NCBI RefSeq assembly: GCF_003722355.1
Contig: NZ_QWDD01000001.1
Span: 3,091,001-3,155,000 of the forward strand
Origin: Methylocystis hirsuta
GTDB taxonomy: Bacteria > Pseudomonadota > Alphaproteobacteria > Rhizobiales > Beijerinckiaceae
Direction: 5' to 3'
DNA length: 64,000 nucleotides
Below, one piece after another: positions 10,246-19,342 of the stretch. The position numbers were made by a program, and so were the translations under genes. The stretch's first letter is position 1; every line of letters starts with the position of its first letter. The notes under the pieces were generated by a model. The model was not told where the DNA came from, searched no databases, and saw nothing but the letters and a program-made list of their open reading frames with translations.

Positions 10246-12485
10246 GGTTGGCGCGCGCAATCTTTCTTGCTCTCATCGCGACATTCATCGTAACCGCCGC
10301 TTGGCTCTCGCATGAGGCGTTGTCGCGCGCCGAACTCATCTCTCCGCGCGCCAGCGCCATCGTCTACGATCGCAGCGGCGCCTTTCTCACGCAGATCGGA
10401 GAGAAGATTCGCGACGCCGCGACGGGGAAGCCGCGCGTCGATTACGGCTACTGGCCTCTCAAGACCGTCCCGCAAAGAATTGCGCAAGCGACTCTCGCTC
10501 TCGAAGATCGCCGCTTTTACCATCACCCCGGCGTCGACCTCCGCGCGCTGGCGCGCGCTGCATGGCGCAATCTGACGACGCGCGGCAGGCGCGAAGGCGC
10601 CTCGACGATCGCCATGCAGGTCGCGCGGATGCAGGGCGAGAGGCCGCGCTCATTCGCAGAAAAGCTGATGCAGGCGGCGACGGCGCTCGCCATCGTCGCG
10701 CGCAATGGACAGGAGGCGACGCTGGCGCATTATCTGCGCCTCGCGCCTTACGGATTGAACGGCCATGGCGTCGCCTACGCCGCGCGCTTTTATTTCGACA
10801 GGCCGGTCGAAGACCTCTCCTGGGCGCAGGCGGCGCTGCTGGCCGCCGTCCCGCAGTCGCCGGGACGGATGAACATCACACGCGAGAGCGGCCTCGTCCT
10901 AGCGACGACGCGAGCGCCGCATGCTATCGCGCGGCTCGAAGAAGAAGGCGCGCTCGACGCCGCGCAAGCAGCGCTGGCGCGGGCGGAACTCGATCATATG
11001 CGTCCGCTCGACGCCAAGCGCCGCCCCGAGACATTGCATCTGGCGCTGCGCTACGAAACGCTCGCGCGCGACGGCTTGGCGCGGCCGGTCGCGGAGGGCG
11101 ACCGACGCATCAATGCGACGATCGATCTGGCGGTCGAACAGGACGTGCTGCGGCTCGCCCGCCGCTATCTTTCGAATTTCCGCCGCCGCGGCGCACGGCA
11201 GGTCGCGGTCATGGTCATCGAGCGAGGAACCAACGCCGTCATCGCCGACGTGGGCTCCTCCGACTATAACGACCCGCAGGCGGGCGCTTTCGATTTCACC
11301 CGCGTTCGGCGCTCTCCCGGCTCGACGCTAAAACCCTTCATCTATGCGCTGGCCTTCGAGCGCGGCGTGCTCAAGACAACGGATCTCTTGAACGATATTC
11401 CCGAAGGCGCCTCGGGCGTTTCGAACGCCGACGGGCTCTATCTTGGACCGCTGACGCCGCGTCAGGCGCTCGCCAATTCGCGCAACGTGCCGGCGACAAA
11501 TCTGCTGCGGCGCGTGGGGCTCGAGGCGAATTTCAATTTTCTTCGCGACCTCGGCCTGCACGATCTCGAGACGCCGGCGGAGAGTTTCGGGATTTCGATG
11601 GCGATCGGCGCGCTGCCGGCGCGGCTCGAGGATGTGATGCGCGCCTATGCCGCGCTCGCCGACGACGGGGTCATGCGCGACCTTGCGTTCACGCGCGACG
11701 ACGCGCGACGTCCGGGGCGGCGCGTATTGTCGGTCGACAGCGCGCGGCTGATCGCCTCGATGCTCTCCGACCCGCAGGCGCGGCTTCCCTCTTTTCCGCG
11801 CTACGGGCCGCTCGAATATCCGTTCGCCGTCGCCGTGAAGACCGGCACGTCGCAAGCCTATCGCGACGCCCGGACGATCGCCTTTTCGCACAAATTCATC
11901 GTCGGCGTGTGGATCGGGCGCGGCGACGCCGGCGCGATGCGCGCGATGACGGGCGTTTCATCGGCGGCGCGGCTCGCCCACGCCGTGCTCGCAACGCTGC
12001 ATGACGCGAAGCCCGGAGACATCGCGCCGGAAGTTTTTGCGCCGCCGCCGGGACGCGTCGCCATCGATCTCTGTCGCGCCGACGGAGGAGCGGACTGCGC
12101 GCAGACGCTGCGTGAATGGGTGAAGCCGGCAGAAGGGCTAGAGGCTGCAACTTATGATGGGACTTCTGCTCATGGCGAGAGCATTGCGACCGCGCCGGAC
12201 TCTCAGGCGACAGTCGCCACGCCGCTCGTGATCTCGACGCCGGAGCACAACACGCATATCTGGCGCAACCCGGAGCAGCCCGATCGCTTCAACCGACTCG
12301 CATTGAAGCTAGCGCCAACAGGCGCGGATTCGCAGATCGTCTGGACGGTCGACGGCGAACCCTTCGCCACGGCGCAGGCGAACGAGACCGTGTTCTGGCC
12401 GATGACGCCCGGCGCACATCGCATTCAGGCGCGGCTGGCGCTCGCCCCTGTCGCGTCGCGCACGGTGAAGGTCGTGATCGAGTGA
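10176..12485 (+). CDS. pbpC: Penicillin-binding protein 1C
   Basis: Bifunctional murein synthase of the inner membrane: a glycosyltransferase (GT51) and a transpeptidase. The 769-residue frame has a membrane anchor near residues 26-45. The GT51 motifs are EDRRFYHHPGVD and GASTIAMQVARM. The transpeptidase motifs are STLK (Ser near residue 383), SRN and KTGTS. A BiPBP_C-like beta domain lies at the end. The ATG at 10176 sits inside a palindromic repeat, so the first 24 residues (Arg/Pro/Ala-rich) look repeat-derived. A TTG at 10248, next to the end of the repeat, would give MARAIFLALI directly before the membrane span and may be the older start. It lies downstream of alpha-2-macroglobulin and is probably in the same functional module. 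Confidence 0.93.
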   Translation: MRVAWFALTRPRFAGSPSPARGRRLARAIFLALIATFIVTAAWLSHEALSRAELISPRASAIVYDRSGAFLTQIGEKIRDAATGKPRVDYGYWPLKTVPQRIAQATLALEDRRFYHHPGVDLRALARAAWRNLTTRGRREGASTIAMQVARMQGERPRSFAEKLMQAATALAIVARNGQEATLAHYLRLAPYGLNGHGVAYAARFYFDRPVEDLSWAQAALLAAVPQSPGRMNITRESGLVLATTRAPHAIARLEEEGALDAAQAALARAELDHMRPLDAKRRPETLHLALRYETLARDGLARPVAEGDRRINATIDLAVEQDVLRLARRYLSNFRRRGARQVAVMVIERGTNAVIADVGSSDYNDPQAGAFDFTRVRRSPGSTLKPFIYALAFERGVLKTTDLLNDIPEGASGVSNADGLYLGPLTPRQALANSRNVPATNLLRRVGLEANFNFLRDLGLHDLETPAESFGISMAIGALPARLEDVMRAYAALADDGVMRDLAFTRDDARRPGRRVLSVDSARLIASMLSDPQARLPSFPRYGPLEYPFAVAVKTGTSQAYRDARTIAFSHKFIVGVWIGRGDAGAMRAMTGVSSAARLAHAVLATLHDAKPGDIAPEVFAPPPGRVAIDLCRADGGADCAQTLREWVKPAEGLEAATYDGTSAHGESIATAPDSQATVATPLVISTPEHNTHIWRNPEQPDRFNRLALKLAPTGADSQIVWTVDGEPFATAQANETVFWPMTPGAHRIQARLALAPVASRTVKVVIE

Positions 12486-12502
12486 AGGGAACGGCTGGGT
12501 TT

Positions 12503-12602
12503 GTCATTCCCAACAGGCCAAAGGCCTGATCGGGAATCCACGGCAACGTCATCATCGGCGGGTTGCTGGATTCCCGATCGCGCTTCGCGCGTCGGGAATG
12601 AC
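12503..12602. repeat. Palindromic repeat with GTCATTCCC/GGGAATGAC ends
   Basis: A 100-base element bounded by GTCATTCCC and its complement GGGAATGAC, with an internal GGGAATCCA / TGGATTCCC pair and a small GCGCTTCGCGC hairpin. It lies just after the pbpC stop, where it may act as a transcript end or stabiliser. A shorter relative is at 57907-57938. Nothing else is seen between pbpC and the next gene. Confidence 0.75.
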
Positions 12603-12760
12603 ACATCCCAGTGACCGCCTCTGCGGGGGAAGGCGGCTCGACTTTCGTCACTCAACTCATGCAGGCGCAAAATCGCCAAATGCGTGAATCGAAGTAGATG
12701 GTTCTCAGTTACAGCGCTAGAGTGATGGCGAATTAGCGATTGAACATTGACCGGTGCGCC

Positions 12761-13798
12761 ATGGACAACAAAGTCGTGAGCATTATGGCCGGGCTCGTCA
12801 TAGCGTTCGTTGTGCTTGCAGCGTCTTCCATGGCTCAGGTTGTGTTCGAGCCGGTGATCTTTGCGATATTCATCATCGCGCTGATATGGCCGCTGCAGAA
12901 AGCGCTCGCGTCCAGAACGCCAAAAGCTTTGGCGCTCCTGATCACCATTGTCGTGACGCTTGGCGTCGTTGTCGCGCTGACGTCGATGATCGTCTGGGGC
13001 GCCGGCGAAATCGCGGACTGGATTCGTCACAATCTCGTGAAGATTGGAGCGACATTCCGCAACTCCACGAAGTGGCTGGAGGATCACGACATATTCGTCA
13101 TGTCGCATGTGACGGAAAATTTCGATGCCGCCTGGTTGATCGGCTTTCTGAGAGCAGTCGCGACAAGGATCAACGTTCTTGCTGGCTTCTCTCTTCTGGT
13201 CTTCATCTTCTTGATCATGGGCCTTGTCGAAACAGAAGATTTTCAAAATCATATTGCGACGTTGAACGACCAAGAAACCAGTCGTCGTTTGTTGATGGCG
13301 AGCCAGTCGATTGCGCGGAAATTCCGCAAATATATGATTGTGCGCACAATTGCCAGCATCGTTACGGGCGTCGCGGTCGCCGGTTTTGCTCTGCTGATGG
13401 GACTTGAGCTTGCGGCCGCCTGGGGAATCCTAGCCTTCGCGCTTAACTATTTACCGTATATCGGGGCGTTAATCGTTACCGTTTTTCCGGCATTGTTTGC
13501 TCTTGTTCAATTCGAATCCTGGCAAACCGCGATGCTCGTGCTCGTGGCTCTCGCTGTGATTCAATTTGTCATTGGCAGCTATCTCGAGCCGCTGATTTCG
13601 GGTTCGGCGTTGGCGATTTCACCGTCCGTCGTGACATTTGCCGTCGTTCTGTGGACTTTTCTGTGGGGCCTGCCGGGAGCCTTCATCGGGGTCCCGCTGG
13701 CGATCGCTTTTCTCACGCTCTGCGCGCAGTTTCCGTCAACTCAGTGGATCGCCACCATGTTCTCTGGAGCATCGCGAACACGGTCGCCCGCGGACTAA
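12761..13798 (+). CDS. AI-2E transporter family (UPF0118/PerM-like) permease
   Basis: Inner membrane protein of 345 residues with about seven or eight hydrophobic segments. Two or three are packed in the first 90 residues, and there is a long cluster at the C-terminal end. The segment LNYLPYIGALIVTVFPALFAL and the region ending WGLPGAFIGVPLAI are characteristic of the family. Family members have been linked to autoinducer-2 export, ion antiport or general efflux; the substrate cannot be predicted here. I chose the ATG at 12761. An in-frame TTG at 12740 would add seven residues. No clear ribosome binding site is seen. The gene stands alone between the repeat after pbpC and convergent murA. Confidence 0.85.
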   Translation: MDNKVVSIMAGLVIAFVVLAASSMAQVVFEPVIFAIFIIALIWPLQKALASRTPKALALLITIVVTLGVVVALTSMIVWGAGEIADWIRHNLVKIGATFRNSTKWLEDHDIFVMSHVTENFDAAWLIGFLRAVATRINVLAGFSLLVFIFLIMGLVETEDFQNHIATLNDQETSRRLLMASQSIARKFRKYMIVRTIASIVTGVAVAGFALLMGLELAAAWGILAFALNYLPYIGALIVTVFPALFALVQFESWQTAMLVLVALAVIQFVIGSYLEPLISGSALAISPSVVTFAVVLWTFLWGLPGAFIGVPLAIAFLTLCAQFPSTQWIATMFSGASRTRSPAD

Positions 13799-13881
13799 GC
13801 AACCTCGATTGAAGAGAATCGATTGATTTCGAAGCCGCCTAACGGAAATGCTACGCCTCGTCAGTTCTTGGCCAAACTCGT

Positions 13882-15177
13882 CTACCCCGCCGCGGTGATG
13901 CGCTCGATTTCCGCGCCGCAGCCGCGCAGCTTCTTCTCCAGGCGCTCGAAACCGCGATCGAGATGATAGACTCGGTTGATCGTCGTCTCGCCGCGCGCGG
14001 CGAGCGCCGCAATAACCAGCGAGACGGAGGCGCGCAGATCTGTCGCCATCACCGGCGCGCCATCGAGGTGATCGGCGCCCGTGACAATCGCGGTGTCGCC
14101 TTCGAGCTTGATACGGGCGCCAAGCCGCGCGAGTTCCTGCACATGCATGAAGCGGTTCTCGAAAATCGTCTCGGTAATGCGGGAAACGCCCTTGGCGCGC
14201 GTCATCAGCGCCATGAATTGCGCCTGCAGATCGGTCGGGAAGGCCGGGAACGGCGCCGTCGTGACATCGACCGGCGAAATGCCGGCGCCGTTACGCGTCA
14301 CCCGCAGGCCTTCATTCGTCTCGGTGATGCTGGCGCCTGCCTGCGCGAGGGCGTCGAGCCCCGCCTGCAGAAGATCGGCGCGCGCGCCGGCGAGAAGAAC
14401 GTCGCCCCCGGTCATCGCCACCGCCATGGCGTAAGTGCCGGCCTCGATGCGGTCGGGCATGACGGCGTGTCTTGCCCCGAAAAGCGAACCCACGCCCTCG
14501 ATCTCGATCGTCGACTGGCCGGCGCCCTTGATGCGCGCGCCCATCTTTATGAGGCAGTCGGCAAGATCGACGACTTCGGGTTCGCGCGCGGCGTTGCGCA
14601 GCACGGTGGTTCCGCGCGCGAGCGACGCCGCCATCAGCGCCGTATGCGTGCCGCCGACCGTGACTTTGGGAAAGTCGATCTCGGCGCCGATGAGACCGTT
14701 CTTCGCCGAGGCGACGACGTAACCATTTTCGATGTCGAGTTTGGCGCCGAGCTTTTCCAGCGCCATGAGCAGCAGATCGACGGGGCGCGTGCCGATGGCG
14801 CAGCCGCCCGGCAGCGAGACGCGCGCCTCTCCGCACCGCGCGACGAGCGGCGCGAGCACCCAAAAGCTGGCGCGCATGCGCGAGACGAGATCATAGGGCG
14901 CGGTGGTGTCGACGATTTCGCGCGCGGTGAGATGAACGGTGCGGCCGGCGTCGACGGACTCGCCGGTGCGCTTGCCGGCAATGGCGTAATCCACGCCATG
15001 ATTGCCGAGGATGCGCTCGAGAAGCATCACATCCGCGAGGAGCGGCATGTTGGCGAGCGTCACGGTTTCGCGCGTCAGGAGCGATGCGATCATCAGCGGC
15101 AAGGCGGCGTTCTTCGCGCCGGAGATCGGGATCACGCCATGGAGCCTGGTCCCGCCGACGATCTTGATTTTATCCAT
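13882..15177 (-). CDS. murA: UDP-N-acetylglucosamine 1-carboxyvinyltransferase
   Basis: Cytoplasmic enzyme for the first committed step of peptidoglycan synthesis: it transfers enolpyruvate from phosphoenolpyruvate to UDP-GlcNAc. The 431-residue protein has the expected length and the inside-out alpha/beta barrel signatures. The N-terminus reads IKIVGG...[10 protein letters not shown]. The catalytic Cys (fosfomycin target) lies in [11 protein letters not shown] near residue 126. The ATG at 15177 shares one base with the stop of the small upstream gene (TGATG), which suggests coupling. A GTG one codon earlier is possible. Confidence 0.97.
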   Translation of the reverse strand: MDKIKIVGGTRLHGVIPISGAKNAALPLMIASLLTRETVTLANMPLLADVMLLERILGNHGVDYAIAGKRTGESVDAGRTVHLTAREIVDTTAPYDLVSRMRASFWVLAPLVARCGEARVSLPGGCAIGTRPVDLLLMALEKLGAKLDIENGYVVASAKNGLIGAEIDFPKVTVGGTHTALMAASLARGTTVLRNAAREPEVVDLADCLIKMGARIKGAGQSTIEIEGVGSLFGARHAVMPDRIEAGTYAMAVAMTGGDVLLAGARADLLQAGLDALAQAGASITETNEGLRVTRNGAGISPVDVTTAPFPAFPTDLQAQFMALMTRAKGVSRITETIFENRFMHVQELARLGARIKLEGDTAIVTGADHLDGAPVMATDLRASVSLVIAALAARGETTINRVYHLDRGFERLEKKLRGCGAEIERITAAG

Positions 15178-15383
15178 CACCCCTCGCTGTCGGTTTTCGA
15201 GTTCCCGCCGTGTTTCTCAGGCGCTTGGTCCCGCAGCGCGCGCTCGCGCGCCTTGCGACGGGCAAGATTGGCGCGCAAGGCGGCGGCAAGCGCCGCCTTC
15301 TTCTTCGGCTCGCCGTTAGACTTCGGGCTAAAATCCGCCCCTTTTGGGGCGCCCCTCCTGCCCTCCTCGTCGTTCGCTGTCAT
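15177..15383 (-). CDS. Small basic conserved hypothetical protein upstream of murA
   Basis: A 68-residue, highly charged, probably soluble protein. The N-terminal half is hydrophilic and disordered-looking. The C-terminal half contains a Lys/Arg/Ala-rich helix ([20 protein letters not shown]). The ATG at 15383 has GAGGGG upstream; a TTG at 15407 would add eight residues. The stop overlaps the murA start, so the two are likely co-translated. I recognise no domain. Short basic proteins of this type are common beside murA in alphaproteobacteria (general recollection, not checked). Confidence 0.6.
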   Translation of the reverse strand: MTANDEEGRRGAPKGADFSPKSNGEPKKKAALAAALRANLARRKARERALRDQAPEKHGGNSKTDSEG

Positions 15384-15436
15384 CGCGGTCGACCGCCCCT
15401 CTTGCAAAACTACTGCGATTCTAGGGCCCTACCCGA

Positions 15437-16657
15437 TCAAGTCATCGCCCGCACGGCGAGCGTGGCGTTGATTCCGCCAAAGGCGAAAGAATTCGAGAGC
15501 GCGACGCGAATCGGCATTTGCCGCGCGACATTGGGAATGGCGTCGACCTCGCATTTGGGGTCAGGCTCAAGAAAATTGATCGTCGGCGGCGCAATCTGAT
15601 CGCGCAGCGCGGAAATCGTCACGACGAGCTCCAGCCCGCCGCTTGCGCCGAGCGCGTGGCCGTGCACGGGTTTCGTTGACGAAACCGGCGGCGGCGCGTC
15701 GCCGAAGACGGCGCGCATCGCCTGCGATTCGGTGATGTCATTGGCGTAGGTCGCAGTGCCATGGGCGTTGAGATAATCGACGTCGCCGGGCTCCAATCCG
15801 GCGCTTTCGAGCGCAAGCCGCATGCAGCGCGACGGGCCTTCGACATCGGCGCGCAGCGGATCGAAAGCGTCGCTCGTCGTGCCATAGCCGGCGAGTTCGC
15901 AGAGCGGCGTCGCGCCGCGCGCCTGCGCGCCTTCCAGCGTTTCAAGGATGACGACAGCAGCGCCTTCGCCAAGCGTCATGCCGTTACGCTTTTGCGAGAA
16001 CGGGCGGCAGAGATCCGGAGTGAGAACGCGCAGCGCCTCCCAGGAGCGAATCGAACCATTGATCACGCAGGCTTCCGCCCCGCCGGCGATGGCGCGGTCG
16101 GCGCGGCCGGCGCGCAGCATTTCAAAGGCTTCGCCGATGGCCTGCGCCGCCGAGGAACAGGCGGAGGCGAGCGCGAAGGTCGGTCCCTTGGCGCCGTAGC
16201 GCATGCCGAGAGTCGTCGGCGCGGCGCTCGGTATCAGGCGTGGCACGGTCAACGTATCCGGACGGCCGTCGAGCTTATATTCGAGATAGGCGTTGTTATC
16301 GATGGTCGTGGCGCCGCCGATGCCGGTGCCGATGATGACCGCGGTGCGCGGCCCGCCGACTTGCTTGCGCTCAAACCCCGCCTGCGCCAGCGCCTCGTCG
16401 GCGGCGACAATGGAAAATTGGGTGAAGGGATCGCAGTAGGGAAGCAGTTCGGCTTCGATATGCGTCGTCGGATTGAAATCCGGGACCTGCGCGGCGATCT
16501 TGATTCGCCCCACATAGGGGCGCTCCGATCTCAGCGGGCGCACGCAAGACACGCCGTCACGCGCCGCGCGCCACAGCGGCGTCGCGCCAACGCCGGCAGC
16601 CGACACCGCGCCCATTCCGGTAATGACGATTCTGCGCGCGGCGCCTTGTTGCGGCAT
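15437..16657 (-). CDS. Beta-ketoacyl-ACP synthase, KAS-II/FabF-like
   Basis: Condensing enzyme that extends acyl-ACP by malonyl-ACP condensation. The 406 residues show a complete Cys-His-His catalytic set: Cys in SACSSA near residue 167, His in NAHGTATYAND near 299, and His in VHGHALGASG near 334. The C-terminal NSFAFGGINATL glycine motif is intact. Length and motifs fit FabF or NodE-like KAS-II. No acyl carrier protein gene is adjacent, so this may be a secondary synthase rather than the main one. It reads leftward, 54 bases before the small gene and murA, and may be transcribed with them. Confidence 0.88.
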   Translation of the reverse strand: MPQQGAARRIVITGMGAVSAAGVGATPLWRAARDGVSCVRPLRSERPYVGRIKIAAQVPDFNPTTHIEAELLPYCDPFTQFSIVAADEALAQAGFERKQVGGPRTAVIIGTGIGGATTIDNNAYLEYKLDGRPDTLTVPRLIPSAAPTTLGMRYGAKGPTFALASACSSAAQAIGEAFEMLRAGRADRAIAGGAEACVINGSIRSWEALRVLTPDLCRPFSQKRNGMTLGEGAAVVILETLEGAQARGATPLCELAGYGTTSDAFDPLRADVEGPSRCMRLALESAGLEPGDVDYLNAHGTATYANDITESQAMRAVFGDAPPPVSSTKPVHGHALGASGGLELVVTISALRDQIAPPTINFLEPDPKCEVDAIPNVARQMPIRVALSNSFAFGGINATLAVRAMT

Positions 16658-16830
16658 CAGTGTTCAATCCTTTGCTTGATTTCAACCACGCGCGACGACG
16701 CGCCGATCTTAAGAATCGTTTGAAGGTTTAATGACTCGCGCGCCGGCGTCAAACGCGGGACCGCGCCGCAGACAAAGGCCGCAGTTCGCTCAAGACGAGC
16801 ATAAACTACTGTCTTTTTTGGATATACACT

Positions 16831-17715
16831 CTAATCGAGCATCTTCTTCAGCTCGGCGCGCAGGCCCTCCGCGACGTCCGGCCGCGCCAGGCCGAAGGCC
16901 ACATTGGCGACAAGGAAGCCTAGCTTCGAGCCCGTGTCATAGGTCCGCCCGTCGAAGCGTACGGCGTGGAAGGGCCGCGTCTTCGCAAGATGGATCATGG
17001 CGTCGGTGAGCTGAATTTCGCCGCCAGCGCCTTTTTCATGCTTTTCAAGCAGCGCGAAAATTTCCGGCTCCAGAATATAGCGACCGGAAATGATGAAATT
17101 GCTGGGCGCGGTCCCCTGCGGCGGCTTTTCGACCATCCCTGTGATTTCGAACGTCGCCCCGTAGTCCTTGCCGCGTGCGACGATGCCGTATTGATGCGTC
17201 TCTTCCGGCTTCACTTCCTCGACCGCGATGATATTGCCGCCGTGTTTTTCGTAAGCCGCGACCGCCTCGGCAAGACAGCGCGCGCTTTTGCCTCGCGCGG
17301 GAAGCGTGATCATGTCGGGCAGCAGCACCGCGAAGGGCTCGTCGCCGATAATGTCGCGCGCGCACCACACGGCGTGGCCGAGGCCAAGCGGCGCCTGCTG
17401 GCGGGTGAAGCTCGTCGCGCCCGCGGCTGGCAGGTCTGACATCAGCGCTTCATATTCCTTCGACTTGTTGCGGCGGCGCAGCGTGTCCTCAAGCTCATAG
17501 GCCATGTCGAAGTGATCTTCGATGGCCCCCTTGCCGCGCCCGGTGACGAAAATGAAATGCTCTATTCCGGCTTCTCGCGCTTCGTCCACGACATGCTGCA
17601 CGACCGGGCGGTCGACGACGGTCAGCATCTCCTTCGGCACGGCCTTGGTGGCCGGCAGGAAGCGCGTGCCGAGCCCGGCGACGGGGAAAACAGCCTTGCG
17701 AATGCGTTTGCTCAT
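16831..17715 (-). CDS. galU: UTP--glucose-1-phosphate uridylyltransferase
   Basis: Makes UDP-glucose from UTP and glucose-1-phosphate for surface polysaccharides and sugar interconversion. The 294 residues open with the nucleotidyltransferase signature FPVAGLGTRFLPATKAVPKE. They also contain the GRGKGAIEDHFD and VEKPP segments typical of bacterial GalU. The start MSKRIRK at 17715 matches family N-termini; an in-frame ATG at 17727 would add four residues. It is divergent from galE across about 220 bases, and the pair supplies UDP-glucose and UDP-galactose. Confidence 0.96.
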   Translation of the reverse strand: MSKRIRKAVFPVAGLGTRFLPATKAVPKEMLTVVDRPVVQHVVDEAREAGIEHFIFVTGRGKGAIEDHFDMAYELEDTLRRRNKSKEYEALMSDLPAAGATSFTRQQAPLGLGHAVWCARDIIGDEPFAVLLPDMITLPARGKSARCLAEAVAAYEKHGGNIIAVEEVKPEETHQYGIVARGKDYGATFEITGMVEKPPQGTAPSNFIISGRYILEPEIFALLEKHEKGAGGEIQLTDAMIHLAKTRPFHAVRFDGRTYDTGSKLGFLVANVAFGLARPDVAEGLRAELKKMLD

Positions 17716-17934
17716 GGAGAGGCCCATTGAGAGGTGAGACGGCGAAGGGTGATAGCGGCGAATCGCTCCGGAAGCGACTCGCCGCGGGATCGATGGAAGA
17801 AGTCTTGAAAAACTGGCCGTTTAGCACGATTTGGCTGGATCGTAGAGTTCGCGACGCGAATGGCGCAAAAGACATGAGGCGTTCAGGCCCTGCGGCGTTA
17901 ACATCAGCCGAAGATACGAGAGGAAGGTTGTGGC

Positions 17935-18924
17935 ATGACGGTTCTGGTTACGGGCGGCGCCGGCTATATCGGCAGTCATACGGTTCTCGAACTGCTCGAC
18001 GCCGGCGAACCTCCGCCCGTTGTGCTCGACGATCTCTCGACCGGCTTCCGCTGGTCGGTTCCCGAGGGGACGCCGCTCGTGGTCGGCGATTTTGGCGACG
18101 CGGATCTCGTCGCGGATTTGATCGAGCGCTATGCCATTGATGAGATCATCCATTTCGCCGCAAAGATCGTCGTTCCCGATTCCGTCGCCGATCCTCTAGG
18201 TTATTATCTCAACAATACGGCGAAAGCGCGCGCGCTGCTCGCGACGTCGGTGGCGCGTCGCGTCAAACGCTTTATCTTTTCTTCGACCGCCGCCGTCTAC
18301 GGCGATCCTCTGCATAATCCGGTGACCGAGGACGAGCCGCTAAAGCCGGTTTCGCCCTATGGGCGATCGAAGCTCATGGTCGAGTGGATGCTGGAGGATA
18401 CGGCGCGCGCGCACGGCCTTGCCTATGTCGCCTTGCGCTATTTCAACGTCTCCGGCGCGGATCCCAAGGGTCGTTCGGGGCAATCGACGCCGAACGCTAC
18501 GCATCTCATCAAGGTCGCCGTGCAGACGGCGCTCGGCCTGCGCCCAAAACTGCAGGTCTTCGGCGACGATTACCCGACGCCGGACGGCACATGCGTGCGC
18601 GACTATATCCAGGTGACCGATCTCTCGCGCGCCCATCTCGACGCCTTGCGCTATCTGCGCGACGGGGGCGCGAACCTAACGGCCAATTGCGGCTATGAGC
18701 GCGGCTTTTCCGTGCTCGAGGTGATCGAATCGGTGAAACGGGTTTCGGGCGTCGATTTCGACGTCCAAATTTCGCCGCGCCGTCCAGGCGACCCTGCCGC
18801 GATCGTCGCGGCGAACGAACGAATCCGCCGGACGCTCGGTTGGACGCCGCAGCATGACGATCTCGACGAGATCGTTCGTCAGGCTCTGGAGTGGGAAAAG
18901 CGCCTGATGGCGCGCGGCGGCTGA
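17935..18924 (+). CDS. galE: UDP-glucose 4-epimerase
   Basis: NAD-dependent interconversion of UDP-glucose and UDP-galactose. The 329-residue short-chain dehydrogenase-like enzyme has the Rossmann motif TGGAGYIGS at residues 6-14. Its Ser/Thr of the active site is in SSTAAVYG (about 116-123), and the Tyr142-x3-Lys146 pair is in SPYGRSK. RYFNVSGAD and the late RPGDPA segment are also typical. GAGGAAGG lies just upstream of the ATG. It is divergently paired with galU. Confidence 0.96.
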   Translation: MTVLVTGGAGYIGSHTVLELLDAGEPPPVVLDDLSTGFRWSVPEGTPLVVGDFGDADLVADLIERYAIDEIIHFAAKIVVPDSVADPLGYYLNNTAKARALLATSVARRVKRFIFSSTAAVYGDPLHNPVTEDEPLKPVSPYGRSKLMVEWMLEDTARAHGLAYVALRYFNVSGADPKGRSGQSTPNATHLIKVAVQTALGLRPKLQVFGDDYPTPDGTCVRDYIQVTDLSRAHLDALRYLRDGGANLTANCGYERGFSVLEVIESVKRVSGVDFDVQISPRRPGDPAAIVAANERIRRTLGWTPQHDDLDEIVRQALEWEKRLMARGG

Positions 18925-19010
18925 TACGGCGCAGGAATGCGTCCGTCCAACACTTAAGCGGTTTATGAAGTTTCTATTGCCGCTGACGCCGCGCAATGAT
19001 ACTTAAGCAC

Positions 19011-19340
19011 ATGCCTAAGCGTTCTGAGAGCCTCGATCGCATGTTCTCGGCGCTCGCCGATCCGACGCGACGCGCCATGGTCGAGCGCCTTGCCCGCGGA
19101 CCGGCGAATGTCAGCGACTTGGCCAAGCCGCTCAACATGTCGCTTCCAGCGGTCATGCAGCATCTGCAGACTCTGGAGCGGAGCGGGCTTGTGACGAGCC
19201 GAAAGATCGGGCGCGTGCGCACCTGCCGCATCCAGCCAAAAAGATTCGACGCCGCGCAGGCGTGGCTCGCGCGGCAACGCGCGCATTGGGAGGCGCGCTT
19301 CGATCGTTTGGACGCGTTCCTGGAGAAAAGCGAGGATTGA
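19011..19340 (+). CDS. ArsR-family HTH transcriptional regulator
   Basis: A 109-residue winged-helix repressor-type protein: FSALADPTRRAMVERLARG, the recognition segment SLPAVMQHLQTLERSGLV, and the wing TSRKIGRVRTCRIQ. The Cys ligands of metal-sensing ArsR proteins are absent. This fits the subgroup that is co-encoded with SRPBCC proteins. The start at 19011 (MPKRSES) fits the family better than the ATG at 18996. It ends two bases before the SRPBCC gene, so the two form an operon and the regulator probably controls itself and that gene. Confidence 0.92.
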   Translation: MPKRSESLDRMFSALADPTRRAMVERLARGPANVSDLAKPLNMSLPAVMQHLQTLERSGLVTSRKIGRVRTCRIQPKRFDAAQAWLARQRAHWEARFDRLDAFLEKSED

Positions 19341-19342
19341 GG

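Noticed and set aside
13963..15471. A 502-codon plus-strand frame opposite murA
   Set aside because: Composition (Arg, His, Asp-rich) is that of an antisense shadow of a well-supported essential gene.
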